Source of the DNA: Pseudomonas sp. Fl4BN1
Lineage (GTDB): Bacteria > Pseudomonadota > Gammaproteobacteria > Pseudomonadales > Pseudomonadaceae
Assembly (NCBI RefSeq): GCF_009908285.1
Contig: NZ_JAAARM010000003.1
Location: 186,001 to 250,000, forward strand
Length of the DNA: 64,000 bases
Direction: 5' to 3'
Within the stretch, counting starts at the first letter, position 1; the number at the start of each line of letters is the position of its first letter. A model generated the notes under the pieces. It did no database searches. It was given only the letters and a program-made list of their open reading frames with translations, and was not told the origin of the DNA. Of this stretch, positions 26,044-34,415 are shown piece by piece. A program made the translations under genes and the position numbers.

Positions 26044-27252
26044 TTACGAAACTCGCTCGATGATCAGGGCAATACCTTGGCCGACGCCGATGCACATGGT
26101 GCACAGGGCATAGCGACCTTGGCGGGCTTCCAGCTCGTGCAGGGCGGTGGTGACCAGGCGTGCGCCGCTCATGCCCAGGGGGTGGCCCAGGGCGATGGCG
26201 CCGCCGTTGGGGTTGACCCGCGGATCGTCGTCCGCCAGTCCCAGCTCCCGCAGTACAGCCAGGCCCTGGGCGGCAAAGGCTTCGTTGAGTTCGATGATGT
26301 CCATGTCTGCCAGGCTCAGGTTGGCCAGCTCCAGGACCTTGCGGGTCGCCGGTACCGGACCGATGCCCATGATCCGTGGCTCGACCCCGGCCGTGGCCAT
26401 GGCCACCACTCGGGCGCGGGCTTTCAGACCATGGCGCTTGGCCTGGGCCGGGCTGGCCAGCAGCAGAGCGCAGGCCCCGTCGTTGAGTCCAGAGGCGTTG
26501 CCGGCGGTGATGCTGCCGCCCTGGCGAAAGGGTGTGGCGAGCTTTTGCAGTTGTTCCAGGGTGGTATCCCCACGGGGGTGTTCATCGTGCTCTACCACCT
26601 TGGCCGGGCCCTTGCGCTGGGCAATCGTCACGGCAACGATTTCCTCGGCCAGGCGCCCGCTGGCCTGGGCCGCCGCCGCGCGCAACTGGCTGCGCAGGGC
26701 AAAGGCGTCCTGGTCGGCGCGGGAGATATTGAACTGCTCGGCAACGTTTTCGGCGGTTTCCGGCATGGAGTCGATGCCGTACTGCTGCTCCATCAGCGGG
26801 TTGACGAAGCGCCAGCCCAGAGTGGTATCGAACAGCTGTGCCTGGCGTGAAAAGGCGCTCTCGGCCTTGCCCATCACCAGTGGCGCGCGGGACATGGATT
26901 CCACGCCGCCCACCAGCATCAACCCGGCCTCGCCGCAGCGGATTGCCCGTGCGGCGGTGCCGACGGCGTCCAGGCCCGAGCCGCACAAACGGTTGAGGGT
27001 GGTGCCCGGTACGTTGACTGGAAGCCCGGCCAATAGCGCCGACATGCGTGCGACGTTGCGATTGTCTTCGCCGGATTGGTTGGCGCAACCGTAGATCACC
27101 TCATCGACCTGGCTCCAGTCGACCTGGGGGTTGCGCGCAATCAGCGCCTGCAGCGGCAAGGCCCCGAGGTCGTCGGCGCGCACGCTGCTGAGGGCGCCGG
27201 CATAGCGACCGATGGGGGTGCGGATTGCATCAATGATCAGTGCGTCATTCAT
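26044..27252 (-). CDS. paaJ: Beta-ketothiolase PaaJ
   Basis: This 402-residue thiolase cleaves 3-oxoadipyl-CoA and 3-oxo-5,6-dehydrosuberyl-CoA. The nucleophilic Cys is in [12 protein letters not shown] near residue 90, the His in [17 protein letters not shown] and the second Cys in [13 protein letters not shown]. Both thiolase halves are full length. The start overlaps the paaI stop by 8 bases. A 103-base gap separates it from paaK, with no clear terminator or promoter in between. Confidence 0.94.
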   Translation of the reverse strand: MNDALIIDAIRTPIGRYAGALSSVRADDLGALPLQALIARNPQVDWSQVDEVIYGCANQSGEDNRNVARMSALLAGLPVNVPGTTLNRLCGSGLDAVGTAARAIRCGEAGLMLVGGVESMSRAPLVMGKAESAFSRQAQLFDTTLGWRFVNPLMEQQYGIDSMPETAENVAEQFNISRADQDAFALRSQLRAAAAQASGRLAEEIVAVTIAQRKGPAKVVEHDEHPRGDTTLEQLQKLATPFRQGGSITAGNASGLNDGACALLLASPAQAKRHGLKARARVVAMATAGVEPRIMGIGPVPATRKVLELANLSLADMDIIELNEAFAAQGLAVLRELGLADDDPRVNPNGGAIALGHPLGMSGARLVTTALHELEARQGRYALCTMCIGVGQGIALIIERVS

Positions 27253-27694
27253 GGGGAGTCTCCTGCGTCAGCACCGGGCCGCGCACTTTGTAGGATTTGC
27301 CTTGGAACAGAGCGATCAACTGCCCCTGCTGGTTCTCGATGCGGACGTGGTAGTTGCCGGTGCGTCCGCTGCGGCTTTGCTCAATGCAATCGGCGGTGAG
27401 CGTATCGCCCAGGCGGGCCGGGGCGATGTAGTCGATGCTGCAGCCAATGGCCACCGTGGCCTCGTCATAACTGTTGCAGGCAAAGGCGAACGCCGAGTCG
27501 GCGAGGGCGAACAGGTAGCCGCCATGGCAGGTGCCGTGGCCCTGCAGCATGTCGTCGCGCACGCTCATGCCCAGCCGTGTGGCACCGGGGGCCACCGACA
27601 GCAAGCGCATGCCCATGGCCTGGCTGGCCGAATCCCGTTGGAACAGACTTTGTGCGCAGCGGCTGGCGAGGTTCATCGCGAGGTGGTCAGTCAT
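27245..27694 (-). CDS. paaI: Hydroxyphenylacetyl-CoA thioesterase PaaI
   Basis: This 149-residue single hot-dog-fold protein contains [20 protein letters not shown], the PaaI/4HBT-II active-site helix with the catalytic Asp. It frees CoA from dead-end aryl-CoA esters, acting as a rescue enzyme. The gene overlaps both neighbours by 8 bases (paaH stop side and paaJ start side), so it is made in fixed ratio with them. Confidence 0.93.
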   Translation of the reverse strand: MTDHLAMNLASRCAQSLFQRDSASQAMGMRLLSVAPGATRLGMSVRDDMLQGHGTCHGGYLFALADSAFAFACNSYDEATVAIGCSIDYIAPARLGDTLTADCIEQSRSGRTGNYHVRIENQQGQLIALFQGKSYKVRGPVLTQETPHE

Positions 27695-29204
27695 GCAGGT
27701 TTCTCCCTTCGGCTACCCGGCGCCGTAGCAGCAGGGACGGGCGATAGCGGTCTTCGCCATAGGCGCCCTGGAGGTGCTCCAGGACTTGAAGCAAGTAGCC
27801 CAACCCCAGGCGATCAGCCCAGGCCAGGGGACCTTGCGGGTAATTGACCCCGGCGCGCATGGCCAGGTCGATGTCGACAGCCGAGGCGACGCCTTGCAGC
27901 AGGGCGTCGGCGGCCTCGTTGGCAAGCATGGCCACGGTACGCAGTACGGCCAGCGCCGGGGTGTCACTGAGGCGGCAGACCTGGATCCCGGCCCGATTCA
28001 ACAGGGCAACGGCCTGGTCCTGGGCCAGGGCGCTGGTGTCGGCGCTGCAACTGATGGCCAGGCGCTGGACCTGGCCATAGTCCAGCGCCAGATCCAGCAG
28101 GATCAGGTTGCGCAGGCCGCTGTCGCGGGCGCGCTGGCTGGCCATGCGACCATCGCTCAAGGCCAGCACCGCATCGCCAACCCGCAGCAGGCCGCTGCCG
28201 TCACGCTGGATGATCTCGAGCCCGGCCTGGCGCAGGCGCGGCAGCAGTTCGCCGAGCATGCCCAGGTCACCCTCGACCACGCAGCCCTCGACCTTGGCGC
28301 TGCTGCTCAACTGGCTTGGCGCTGGCCGCTGGGCGTCGGCGGCGTAGCGGTAGAAACCCTGGCCACTCTTGCGGCCGAGGTGGCCGGCGTCCACCAACTC
28401 CTTCTGGATTAGCGAGGGCTGGAAGCGGGTGTCGCCGTAGTAGGCGGCGAACACCGAACAGGTGACCCCGTAGTTGACGTCGTGGCCGATCAGGTCGGTG
28501 AGTTCGAAGGCGCCCATGGCAAAGCCACCGGCCTCGCGCAGCAAGGCATCCAGGGTTGCGCAGTCGGCGGCGCCTTCCTGCAGCAGGCGCAGGCTTTCGG
28601 CATAGAAGGGCCGGGCCACACGGTTGACGATGAAGCCGGGGGTGGAGCGCGCGTGTACAGGTTTCTTGCCCCAGTTACGGGCGGTTTCGTACAGGCATTG
28701 GGCCAAGGCTGGGTCGCTGGCGAGCCCGGAGACCACCTCGACCAGGGCCATGACCGGCGCTGGATTGAAAAAGTGCAGGCCCAGCAAGCGCTCGGGGTGC
28801 TGCAGGCCGGCGGCGATACTGGTAATCGACAGTGAAGAGGTGTTGCTGGCCAGGATGCAACTGGGGTGACACAGGCCTTCGAGCTCCTGGAACAGCTGGC
28901 GTTTGACCTCGAGGCTCTCGACGATGGCTTCAATGATCAGGTCGCTGTCGACCAATTTGTCCAGGCTCTCCACCGGTTGCAGGCGGTCAAGGGTTGCCTG
29001 GCGTGCGCTGGCCTCGAGCTTGCCGTTCTGCACCCGCTTGCTCAGTTGCTGGTCGATGTTGGCGATAGCCTGGGCTGCCGCGCCGGGACGCTGGTCCAGT
29101 AGCCGTACGCGGTGCCCGGCCTGGGCGGCCACCTGGGCAATCCCAGCGCCCATGGCGCCGGCGCCGATGACCGCGATGCGCGCTTCCTTGGTCAGTGCTG
29201 ACAT
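27687..29204 (-). CDS. paaH: 3-hydroxyacyl-CoA dehydrogenase PaaH
   Basis: This 505-residue NAD-dependent enzyme oxidises 3-hydroxyadipyl-CoA. The Rossmann motif is GAGAMGAGIAQVAAQAGH near residue 12. NAD-domain features ASNTSSLSIT and LGLHFFNPAPVMALVEVV follow, then two successive C-terminal 3HCDH domains, which explain the length. The frame opens at 29345, but the ATG at 29204 (MSALTKEARIAVIG) is chosen because it lies 1 base after the paaG stop. It overlaps paaI by 8 bases at its end. Confidence 0.94.
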   Translation of the reverse strand: MSALTKEARIAVIGAGAMGAGIAQVAAQAGHRVRLLDQRPGAAAQAIANIDQQLSKRVQNGKLEASARQATLDRLQPVESLDKLVDSDLIIEAIVESLEVKRQLFQELEGLCHPSCILASNTSSLSITSIAAGLQHPERLLGLHFFNPAPVMALVEVVSGLASDPALAQCLYETARNWGKKPVHARSTPGFIVNRVARPFYAESLRLLQEGAADCATLDALLREAGGFAMGAFELTDLIGHDVNYGVTCSVFAAYYGDTRFQPSLIQKELVDAGHLGRKSGQGFYRYAADAQRPAPSQLSSSAKVEGCVVEGDLGMLGELLPRLRQAGLEIIQRDGSGLLRVGDAVLALSDGRMASQRARDSGLRNLILLDLALDYGQVQRLAISCSADTSALAQDQAVALLNRAGIQVCRLSDTPALAVLRTVAMLANEAADALLQGVASAVDIDLAMRAGVNYPQGPLAWADRLGLGYLLQVLEHLQGAYGEDRYRPSLLLRRRVAEGRNLHD

Positions 29205-29205
29205 C

Positions 29206-29997
29206 TCAACGCCCCTTGAAGGTTGGCGTGCGTTTTTCCATGAAGGCGCTGACGCCTTCGCGGTAGTCCTCGCTGCGCCCGGCCAGGCGTTGCAGGTCAC
29301 GCTCCAGCTCCAGCTGTTCATCAAAGGTGTTTTGCAGGCTGGCATTGAGGCTGCGCTTGATCAGCGCCAGGCCGTAAGTGGGCTGGGTGGCCAGGTGGCG
29401 CGCCAGTTTCAAGGCTTCATCGCGCAGGGTGGCATCATCCACGCATTGGTAGATCAGGCCCCATTGCTCGGCCTGTTCAGCGCTCAGGCGATTGCCGAGC
29501 AGGGCCAGGGCCTTGGCCCGGGCCATGCCCACCAGGCGCGGCAGGGTCCAGGTGCCACCGGAATCAGGAATCAGGCCGATCTTGCAGAAAGCCTGGATAA
29601 AGCTCGCAGAGCGGGCTGCCAGCACCAGGTCACAGGCCAGCGGGATATTGGCCCCGGCGCCGGCGGCAACCCCATTCACTGCGCAGATCACTGGCAGGGG
29701 CAGGTCGCGCAGTTGGCGGATCAGCGGGTTGTAGAACTGCTCGATGGACTCGCCCAGGTCTGGCACCGCGCTGCCCGGGGCGACATTGCGGTCGCTGAGG
29801 TCCTGGCCGGCGCAAAAGCCGCGGCCTTCGCCGGTCAGCAGCAGCACGCGCACGTCGGGGTTGCTGCGCACTTGCTTGAGCGCTTCTTTGACTTCGCCGT
29901 GCATCTGGCTATTGAAGCTGTTCAGTTGTTCGGGTCGATTGAGACTGAGCAGGGCAACGCCCGCTTCGACGGAAAACAGAATGTGTTCGAAGTTCAT
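29206..29997 (-). CDS. paaG: 1,2-epoxyphenylacetyl-CoA isomerase PaaG
   Basis: This 263-residue crotonase-fold isomerase rearranges the ring epoxide to oxepin-CoA and later shifts the double bond. Crotonase features are LNRPEQLNSFNSQMHGEV, GEGRGFCAGQDLSDR (oxyanion hole) and CAVNGVAAGAGANIPLACDLVLA. The catalytic Asp expected in KIGLIPDSGGTWTLPRL is present. It begins 45 bases after paaF and ends 1 base before the paaH start. Confidence 0.93.
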   Translation of the reverse strand: MNFEHILFSVEAGVALLSLNRPEQLNSFNSQMHGEVKEALKQVRSNPDVRVLLLTGEGRGFCAGQDLSDRNVAPGSAVPDLGESIEQFYNPLIRQLRDLPLPVICAVNGVAAGAGANIPLACDLVLAARSASFIQAFCKIGLIPDSGGTWTLPRLVGMARAKALALLGNRLSAEQAEQWGLIYQCVDDATLRDEALKLARHLATQPTYGLALIKRSLNASLQNTFDEQLELERDLQRLAGRSEDYREGVSAFMEKRTPTFKGR

Positions 29998-30042
29998 GGT
30001 CTTGGCGCTCTCTGGAAGGTCGTGCGAATCGGTGATTCGGGC

Positions 30043-30816
30043 TCAAAATCCGCTGAAATTGGGGCTGCGCTTGTCCTGGAAGGCGCGGATACCTTCCTCC
30101 CGGTCCTGGGTGCCAGCGAGCACGGTAAAGGCCTGGCGCTCAAAGCGCAGGCCGCTGGCGAGGTCAGTGTCCATGGCCTTGAGCACTGCTTCTTTGGCCA
30201 GGCGCACGGCCAGCGGGGCTTTGCTGGCAATCAGGCGGGCCAGTTGCAGGGCGCGCTCGACGGTGAGTTCGGCGGGGGTGATTTCACTGATCAGGCCAGC
30301 ACGCAAGGCGTGGCGGGCGTCGATGGCGACACCGCTGAGGACCATCTGCATGGCCAGTGACTTGCCCACGGCCCGCAGCAGGCGCTGCGTACCGCCAGCG
30401 CCGGGCATGATCCCAAGGTTGATCTCCGGCTGGCCGAAACGGGCCTCTTCGCCGGCGATGATGATGTCGGCGTGCATCGCCAGTTCACAGCCGCCGCCAA
30501 GGGCAAAACCGTTCACTGCAGCGATCAGCGGTTTGTTGAAGGCGGTGATACGTTGCCAGGATGCCTGGCGCGGGTCGTTGAGCATGCCCACCAGGTCGCG
30601 TTCGGCCATTTCCTTTATATCCGCGCCGGCGGCAAAGGCCTTGGCGCTGCCGGTCAGGACCACCGCCCCGGTACCGTCGTCGGCCTGGGCTTCGCTCAAG
30701 GCGGTGGCCAGTTCGTCCAGCAGTTGAGTGGTGAGGGCGTTCAGCGCCTGGGGGCGCTGCAAGGTAATCAGTTGAACGCCGCCGGTGAGGCGTTCAACGA
30801 CAAGGCATTGAGGCAT
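30043..30816 (-). CDS. paaF: 2,3-dehydroadipyl-CoA hydratase PaaF
   Basis: This 257-residue crotonase-fold hydratase has LQRPQALNALTTQLLDEL, GSAKAFAAGADIKEMAE and AVNGFALGGGCELAMHADI. The catalytic Glu pair lies in GGGCELAM and FGQPEINLGIMPGAGGTQRL. The frame runs to 30858, but the ATG at 30816 (MPQCLVVERL) fits the family. It is the first gene of the paaFGHIJK unit. A possible promoter TTGCAT (30917-30922), 19-base spacer, TATACT (30892-30897) contains a PaaX-like core. Confidence 0.93.
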   Translation of the reverse strand: MPQCLVVERLTGGVQLITLQRPQALNALTTQLLDELATALSEAQADDGTGAVVLTGSAKAFAAGADIKEMAERDLVGMLNDPRQASWQRITAFNKPLIAAVNGFALGGGCELAMHADIIIAGEEARFGQPEINLGIMPGAGGTQRLLRAVGKSLAMQMVLSGVAIDARHALRAGLISEITPAELTVERALQLARLIASKAPLAVRLAKEAVLKAMDTDLASGLRFERQAFTVLAGTQDREEGIRAFQDKRSPNFSGF

Positions 30817-31181
30817 GGCGGATGCCCTCGGGTGCACGGCGGCCAGGGGCCAGCTCATTATTGGATCGGCTTGGGTAGCCGGTTTTGACCGAGTATATCG
30901 CCAAAGCGATACAGTAATGCAACATTAAGATTGATTTAATGTGTCTTGTTGTTGGTTTTTGCTACGGCCTGAAAATGTCGGCGTTGGCAGCGAGATGGCA
31001 GGCTACCTATTGTTCATTGGCGCTTTAAGGCATTGATCTTCTAGGCGATGTGACTTGTCGATGGGGGTATAAACGATACGTTTTATTGTTTTGTTGTTAT
31101 GAATTGATGTGATACAAAATGCGGGAGACTTGCATTAGCTTTGTTCACTCCTCTTGGCGATGCTGCACAAGGACCTCTTCA
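30817..31181. promoter_or_regulatory. Divergent paaF/paaY control region (365 bases)
   Basis: This AT-rich region holds no gene and carries the promoters of paaF (minus) and paaY (plus). The deduced paaF -10 is TATACT at 30892-30897 (minus) with GCGATACAG (30906-30914) just upstream. On plus, TTGTTT at 31086-31091 and TGATAC at 31110-31115 could drive paaY. Cores GCGATACA, ACGATAC (31073-31079) and GTGATACAAAA (31109-31119) repeat the motif seen at paaA, suggesting shared PaaX control. Confidence 0.55.
31109..31119 (+). promoter_or_regulatory. GTGATACAAAA, proposed PaaX site at paaY
   Basis: This 11-base sequence is identical to the first 11 bases of the paaA spacer site. It overlaps the likely -10 of the paaYX transcript, so PaaX bound here would repress its own operon. 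Confidence 0.55.
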
Positions 31182-31775
31182 ATGACCTGCTACAGCCTCG
31201 ATGGCCTGACCCCGGTGATCGATCCCAGCGCTTATGTTCACCCTTCGGCGGTACTGATCGGCGATGTGATCATCGGTCCTCACTGCTATGTCGGGCCCCT
31301 GGCCAGCCTGCGGGGCGACTTCGGCCGGATCATTCTGGAGGAGGGCGCCAATCTGCAGGACACCTGCGTGATGCACGGTTTTCCTGACAGCGACACAGTG
31401 GTCGAGCGCAACGGTCATATTGGCCACGGCGCGGTGCTGCACGGCTGCCGCATTGGCGCCGATGCGCTGGTGGGCATGAATGCGGTGGTGATGGACAACG
31501 CCAGGATCGGCCCGCGTTCATTTGTCGCTGCGGCGGCCTTCGTCAAGGCGGGGTTTGAGTGCCCCCCCCAGTCACTGGTGATGGGCACGCCGGCCAGCGT
31601 CAAACGCACCCTCAGCGATGCGGAGCTGGCCTGGAAGCAGGCCGGGACCCGCGAGTATCAGCAACTGGCCCAGCGTTGCCTGACCCGGATGCAGGCTTGC
31701 GAGCCCTTGAGTGCGGTCGAAGCCGATCGGCCGCGCATCGGCGCCAGCGGTTTTCGCCCCAAGGGCACACAATAA
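31182..31775 (+). CDS. paaY: PaaY thioesterase, left-handed beta-helix
   Basis: This 197-residue gamma-carbonic-anhydrase-like trimeric protein has hexapeptide repeats (for example VHPSAVLIGDVIIGPHCYVG) and metal-ligand histidines in CVMHGFP and NGHIGHGAVLHGC. PaaY hydrolyses inhibitory CoA thioesters such as 2-hydroxycyclohepta-1,4,6-triene-1-formyl-CoA. The frame opens at 31119, but the ATG at 31182 is taken because AAGGA at 31167-31171 precedes it. It is the first gene of a paaYX operon, divergent from paaF. Confidence 0.92.
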   Translation: MTCYSLDGLTPVIDPSAYVHPSAVLIGDVIIGPHCYVGPLASLRGDFGRIILEEGANLQDTCVMHGFPDSDTVVERNGHIGHGAVLHGCRIGADALVGMNAVVMDNARIGPRSFVAAAAFVKAGFECPPQSLVMGTPASVKRTLSDAELAWKQAGTREYQQLAQRCLTRMQACEPLSAVEADRPRIGASGFRPKGTQ

Positions 31776-31838
31776 AGGCCGGGCGAGGGTGTAGCCCGCT
31801 GAAATCCGGTATATTTCTTCCTTTTTCCTGGTACGCCC

Positions 31839-32762
31839 ATGTCGTCCCTAGTGCCATTGAATCATCTGATCAAACGTTTTCAGGAGCAGACCCCGATTCG
31901 TGCCAGCTCGCTGATCATTACCCTCTACGGTGATGCCATCGAGCCTCACGGTGGAACCGTATGGTTGGGTAGCTTGATCCAGTTGCTGGAACCCATCGGC
32001 ATCAATGAACGGTTGATCCGCACCTCGATCTTCCGCTTGAGCAAGGAGGGCTGGCTGAGCGCGGAGAAAGTCGGCCGTCGCAGCTATTACAGCCTCACCG
32101 GCACTGGTCGCCGGCGCTTCGACAAAGCCTTCAAGCGTGTCTATAACGCCAGCGTGCCGGCCTGGGACGGCTCCTGGTGGCTGGTCATGCTCTCGCAACT
32201 GAGCCAGGATAAACGCAAGCAGGTGCGCGAAGAGTTGGAGTGGCAAGGGTTTGGGGCGATCTCCCCGGTGCTGCTGGCGTGCCCACGCAGCGATCGCGCG
32301 GACATCAACGCCACCTTGAGCGACCTGGGTGCGCAGGAAGAAACCATCGTCTTCGAAACCACCGCCCAGGACGCGCTCGGTTCCAAAGCCTTGCGCCTGC
32401 AAGTGCGCGAGAGCTGGAACATTGATGAACTGGCGGCCCACTACAGTGAATTCATCCAACTGTTCCGTCCGCTTTGGCAAGCCTTGCGCGAACAGGAGCA
32501 ACTGCAACCGGCCGACTGCTTCCTGGCCCGCCTGCTGTTGATCCATGAGTACCGAAAACTGCTGCTGCGGGACCCGCAACTGCCGGACGAGCTGCTCCCG
32601 GGGGATTGGGAAGGCCGCGCGGCGCGTCAGCTGTGTCGCAATATCTACCGGCTGATCCAGGCCAAGGCTGAAGAATGGCTGGCCACCGCCCTGGAAAACG
32701 CCGATGGCCCGTTACCGGATGTCGGCGAGAGCTTCTACCGGCGCTTTGGCGGATTGACCTGA
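31839..32762 (+). CDS. paaX: Phenylacetate-degradation repressor PaaX
   Basis: This 307-residue GntR-like regulator has an N-terminal winged helix (GSLIQLLEPIGINERLIRTS and FRLSKEGWLSAEKVGRRSYY, about residues 40-85) and the conserved PaaX C-terminal domain (FLARLLLIHEYRKLLLRDP). It represses paa promoters, and phenylacetyl-CoA releases it. It follows paaY by 63 bases on the same strand. Candidate binding sites are listed at the paaA, paaF and paaY promoters. Confidence 0.94.
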   Translation: MSSLVPLNHLIKRFQEQTPIRASSLIITLYGDAIEPHGGTVWLGSLIQLLEPIGINERLIRTSIFRLSKEGWLSAEKVGRRSYYSLTGTGRRRFDKAFKRVYNASVPAWDGSWWLVMLSQLSQDKRKQVREELEWQGFGAISPVLLACPRSDRADINATLSDLGAQEETIVFETTAQDALGSKALRLQVRESWNIDELAAHYSEFIQLFRPLWQALREQEQLQPADCFLARLLLIHEYRKLLLRDPQLPDELLPGDWEGRAARQLCRNIYRLIQAKAEEWLATALENADGPLPDVGESFYRRFGGLT

Positions 32763-33052
32763 TCGGCCTGCGCCATCCTGGTCCAGGCATCCGTGGCGTT
32801 GTGTGTCTCGCACGACGCTGTCCAGTACCTTGAACCTGCGGTGCAGGGGCTGAACTTAAATAACCATCGACCTTTTAATTTGTCCTATCCTAGGGACGCA
32901 TGCATCTAGCGCGCAACTAAATCCAGAGTATTTCAGAAGCATTGCAGCTGGATGACTTCATGTGGAAGTTCAGGTGATTTGCAGTAAGGAGAGCATGACC
33001 AGACACCGGTATTCGGTCCTGCAGGGAAAGCAGACAGATAAAGGGAATTTCA

Positions 33053-34063
33053 ATGAGAGTGATACGGAACTTCGCGGTAAAACTTTGCCTGGTCGGTATG
33101 TTTGTTGTTGGGGGTGGCTTGGCCAGCGCTTCGCAACTTGTTCCGGCGTTCGGGCTGGCAAATGATCAGTATGCCAAGTCTCCGGGCCCCTACAGTGTCA
33201 GTACCAATGCCGTCCTGAGTGATTGTCGCGGTTTGCTGGGGGTGCTGGCCAGAATCATGCTCTTGGACAACAGTCTTCAGTGCAATCAATCCTTTCCCTA
33301 CGGTTTTTCCAGTCCGATTTCAACCAGCGTCTATTATCCGAGCAATATAAAGACCCTGGATAAGTTGCCGGTAGTCAACTTTGTAGGGGGTATTCTTTCC
33401 AATCAGGGGCAATATACGGATTTGTTGAGGCTGTGGGCGAGTTATGGCTTTATCGTGATCATTTCCTCCGACTTCATCAATACCGCACCGACCATGCATG
33501 TACTCGGTGCGCTTGAATTGAGCAAGCTCAACCAGGACCCGACCTCGCCGCTGTTCGGCAAGGTCGATCTGTCACGCACCATCGTGGCGGGGCACTCGGC
33601 GGGAGGTGGAGCATCGATTCTGTCGTCAAGTCTCTTGCCAGAGACCTTGAAGGCTATCGACCCGCAGCTGAGCTTCATAGGTTCGCTTCCGATCGAACCC
33701 GGGCCGATTGGGCTTGGCTCTACGGTGAAGACTCCTACCTTGGTACTCACGGGAGCCGCGGACGTGGTGGTGCCGGCGTGGGCCTGGCCGCGAATCTGGC
33801 AGGGCGGGTTGATCCGCACAGTGCCGGGGTGGAGCGCTACGGCCCATAACGCCACGCATTTCAGCCCGGTGAGAAGTATCAGGGAAGACGAGTTCGCGGG
33901 TATTACCACTGCATGGATCCTATACATTGGCAAGAATGAGCCGGCGGCCAAGGAGTACTTTGTCGGCGAAGACTATAAGCTCTCCCGGGACCCGCAGTTT
34001 ATCCGTCTGCTGTTCAATCCACTGCGAGTTCAACGCAATGAAGTGGCGGATAACCTTCAATAA
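33053..34063 (+). CDS. Secreted alpha/beta hydrolase, dienelactone-hydrolase/PETase-like
   Basis: This 336-residue exported protein has a signal peptide (MRVIRNFAVKLCLVGMFVVG...ASA, cleavage near residue 27). The nucleophile elbow is GHSAGGG near residue 183, the acid is probably the Asp of TGAADVVVPAW and the His lies in AHNATHFSPV. The pattern resembles poly-ester and chlorophyllase-type hydrolases that act on bulky esters; the true substrate is unknown. AAGGGA precedes the ATG. Local composition is more AT-rich and less codon-biased than neighbours, hinting at acquisition. A hairpin at 34114-34138 follows. Confidence 0.8.
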   Translation: MRVIRNFAVKLCLVGMFVVGGGLASASQLVPAFGLANDQYAKSPGPYSVSTNAVLSDCRGLLGVLARIMLLDNSLQCNQSFPYGFSSPISTSVYYPSNIKTLDKLPVVNFVGGILSNQGQYTDLLRLWASYGFIVIISSDFINTAPTMHVLGALELSKLNQDPTSPLFGKVDLSRTIVAGHSAGGGASILSSSLLPETLKAIDPQLSFIGSLPIEPGPIGLGSTVKTPTLVLTGAADVVVPAWAWPRIWQGGLIRTVPGWSATAHNATHFSPVRSIREDEFAGITTAWILYIGKNEPAAKEYFVGEDYKLSRDPQFIRLLFNPLRVQRNEVADNLQ

Positions 34064-34415
34064 GGTGGTTGCCCGAGTTAGGTTGCTGGAAAGGCTGTTT
34101 GCATGAGAACGCTCGAGAGCAGGTGTTAACTGCTCTCGGCTCAAGTTTGTAGTCATGGTCATGCCTATAGGCATTTATTCATAGGTTGACCGGTTCGATC
34201 TGGCCCTTCGTGAAATCGGGTGTTTTGTTCATGGAATATTCTTCCAGTTTCTGGCAATTATCGGTTATTCGCGAGCAGGTCAGCAAAACTGAAATCCGGT
34301 TCTTGAGTCATGGATGAAATAACTGCAATACCAATGTCACTGCATTGTTATTTGAAATGAATACCTTGCATGCAGCGTTATATATCGCACTGCAACCACA
34401 AGGACTCTATAAGCC
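34064..34415. other. 352-base intergenic stretch before the phospholipase gene
   Basis: No gene is visible. It is notably AT-rich (34180-34400). It holds the hairpin at 34114-34138 and presumably the phospholipase promoter; I could not pick a convincing -35/-10 pair. Confidence 0.45.
34114..34138 (+). terminator. Hairpin after the secreted hydrolase gene
   Basis: CGAGAGCAG, loop GTGTTAA, CTGCTCTCG is a perfect 9-pair stem 51 bases after the stop. The tail GCTCAAGTTTG has few T residues, so termination efficiency is uncertain. Confidence 0.5.
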
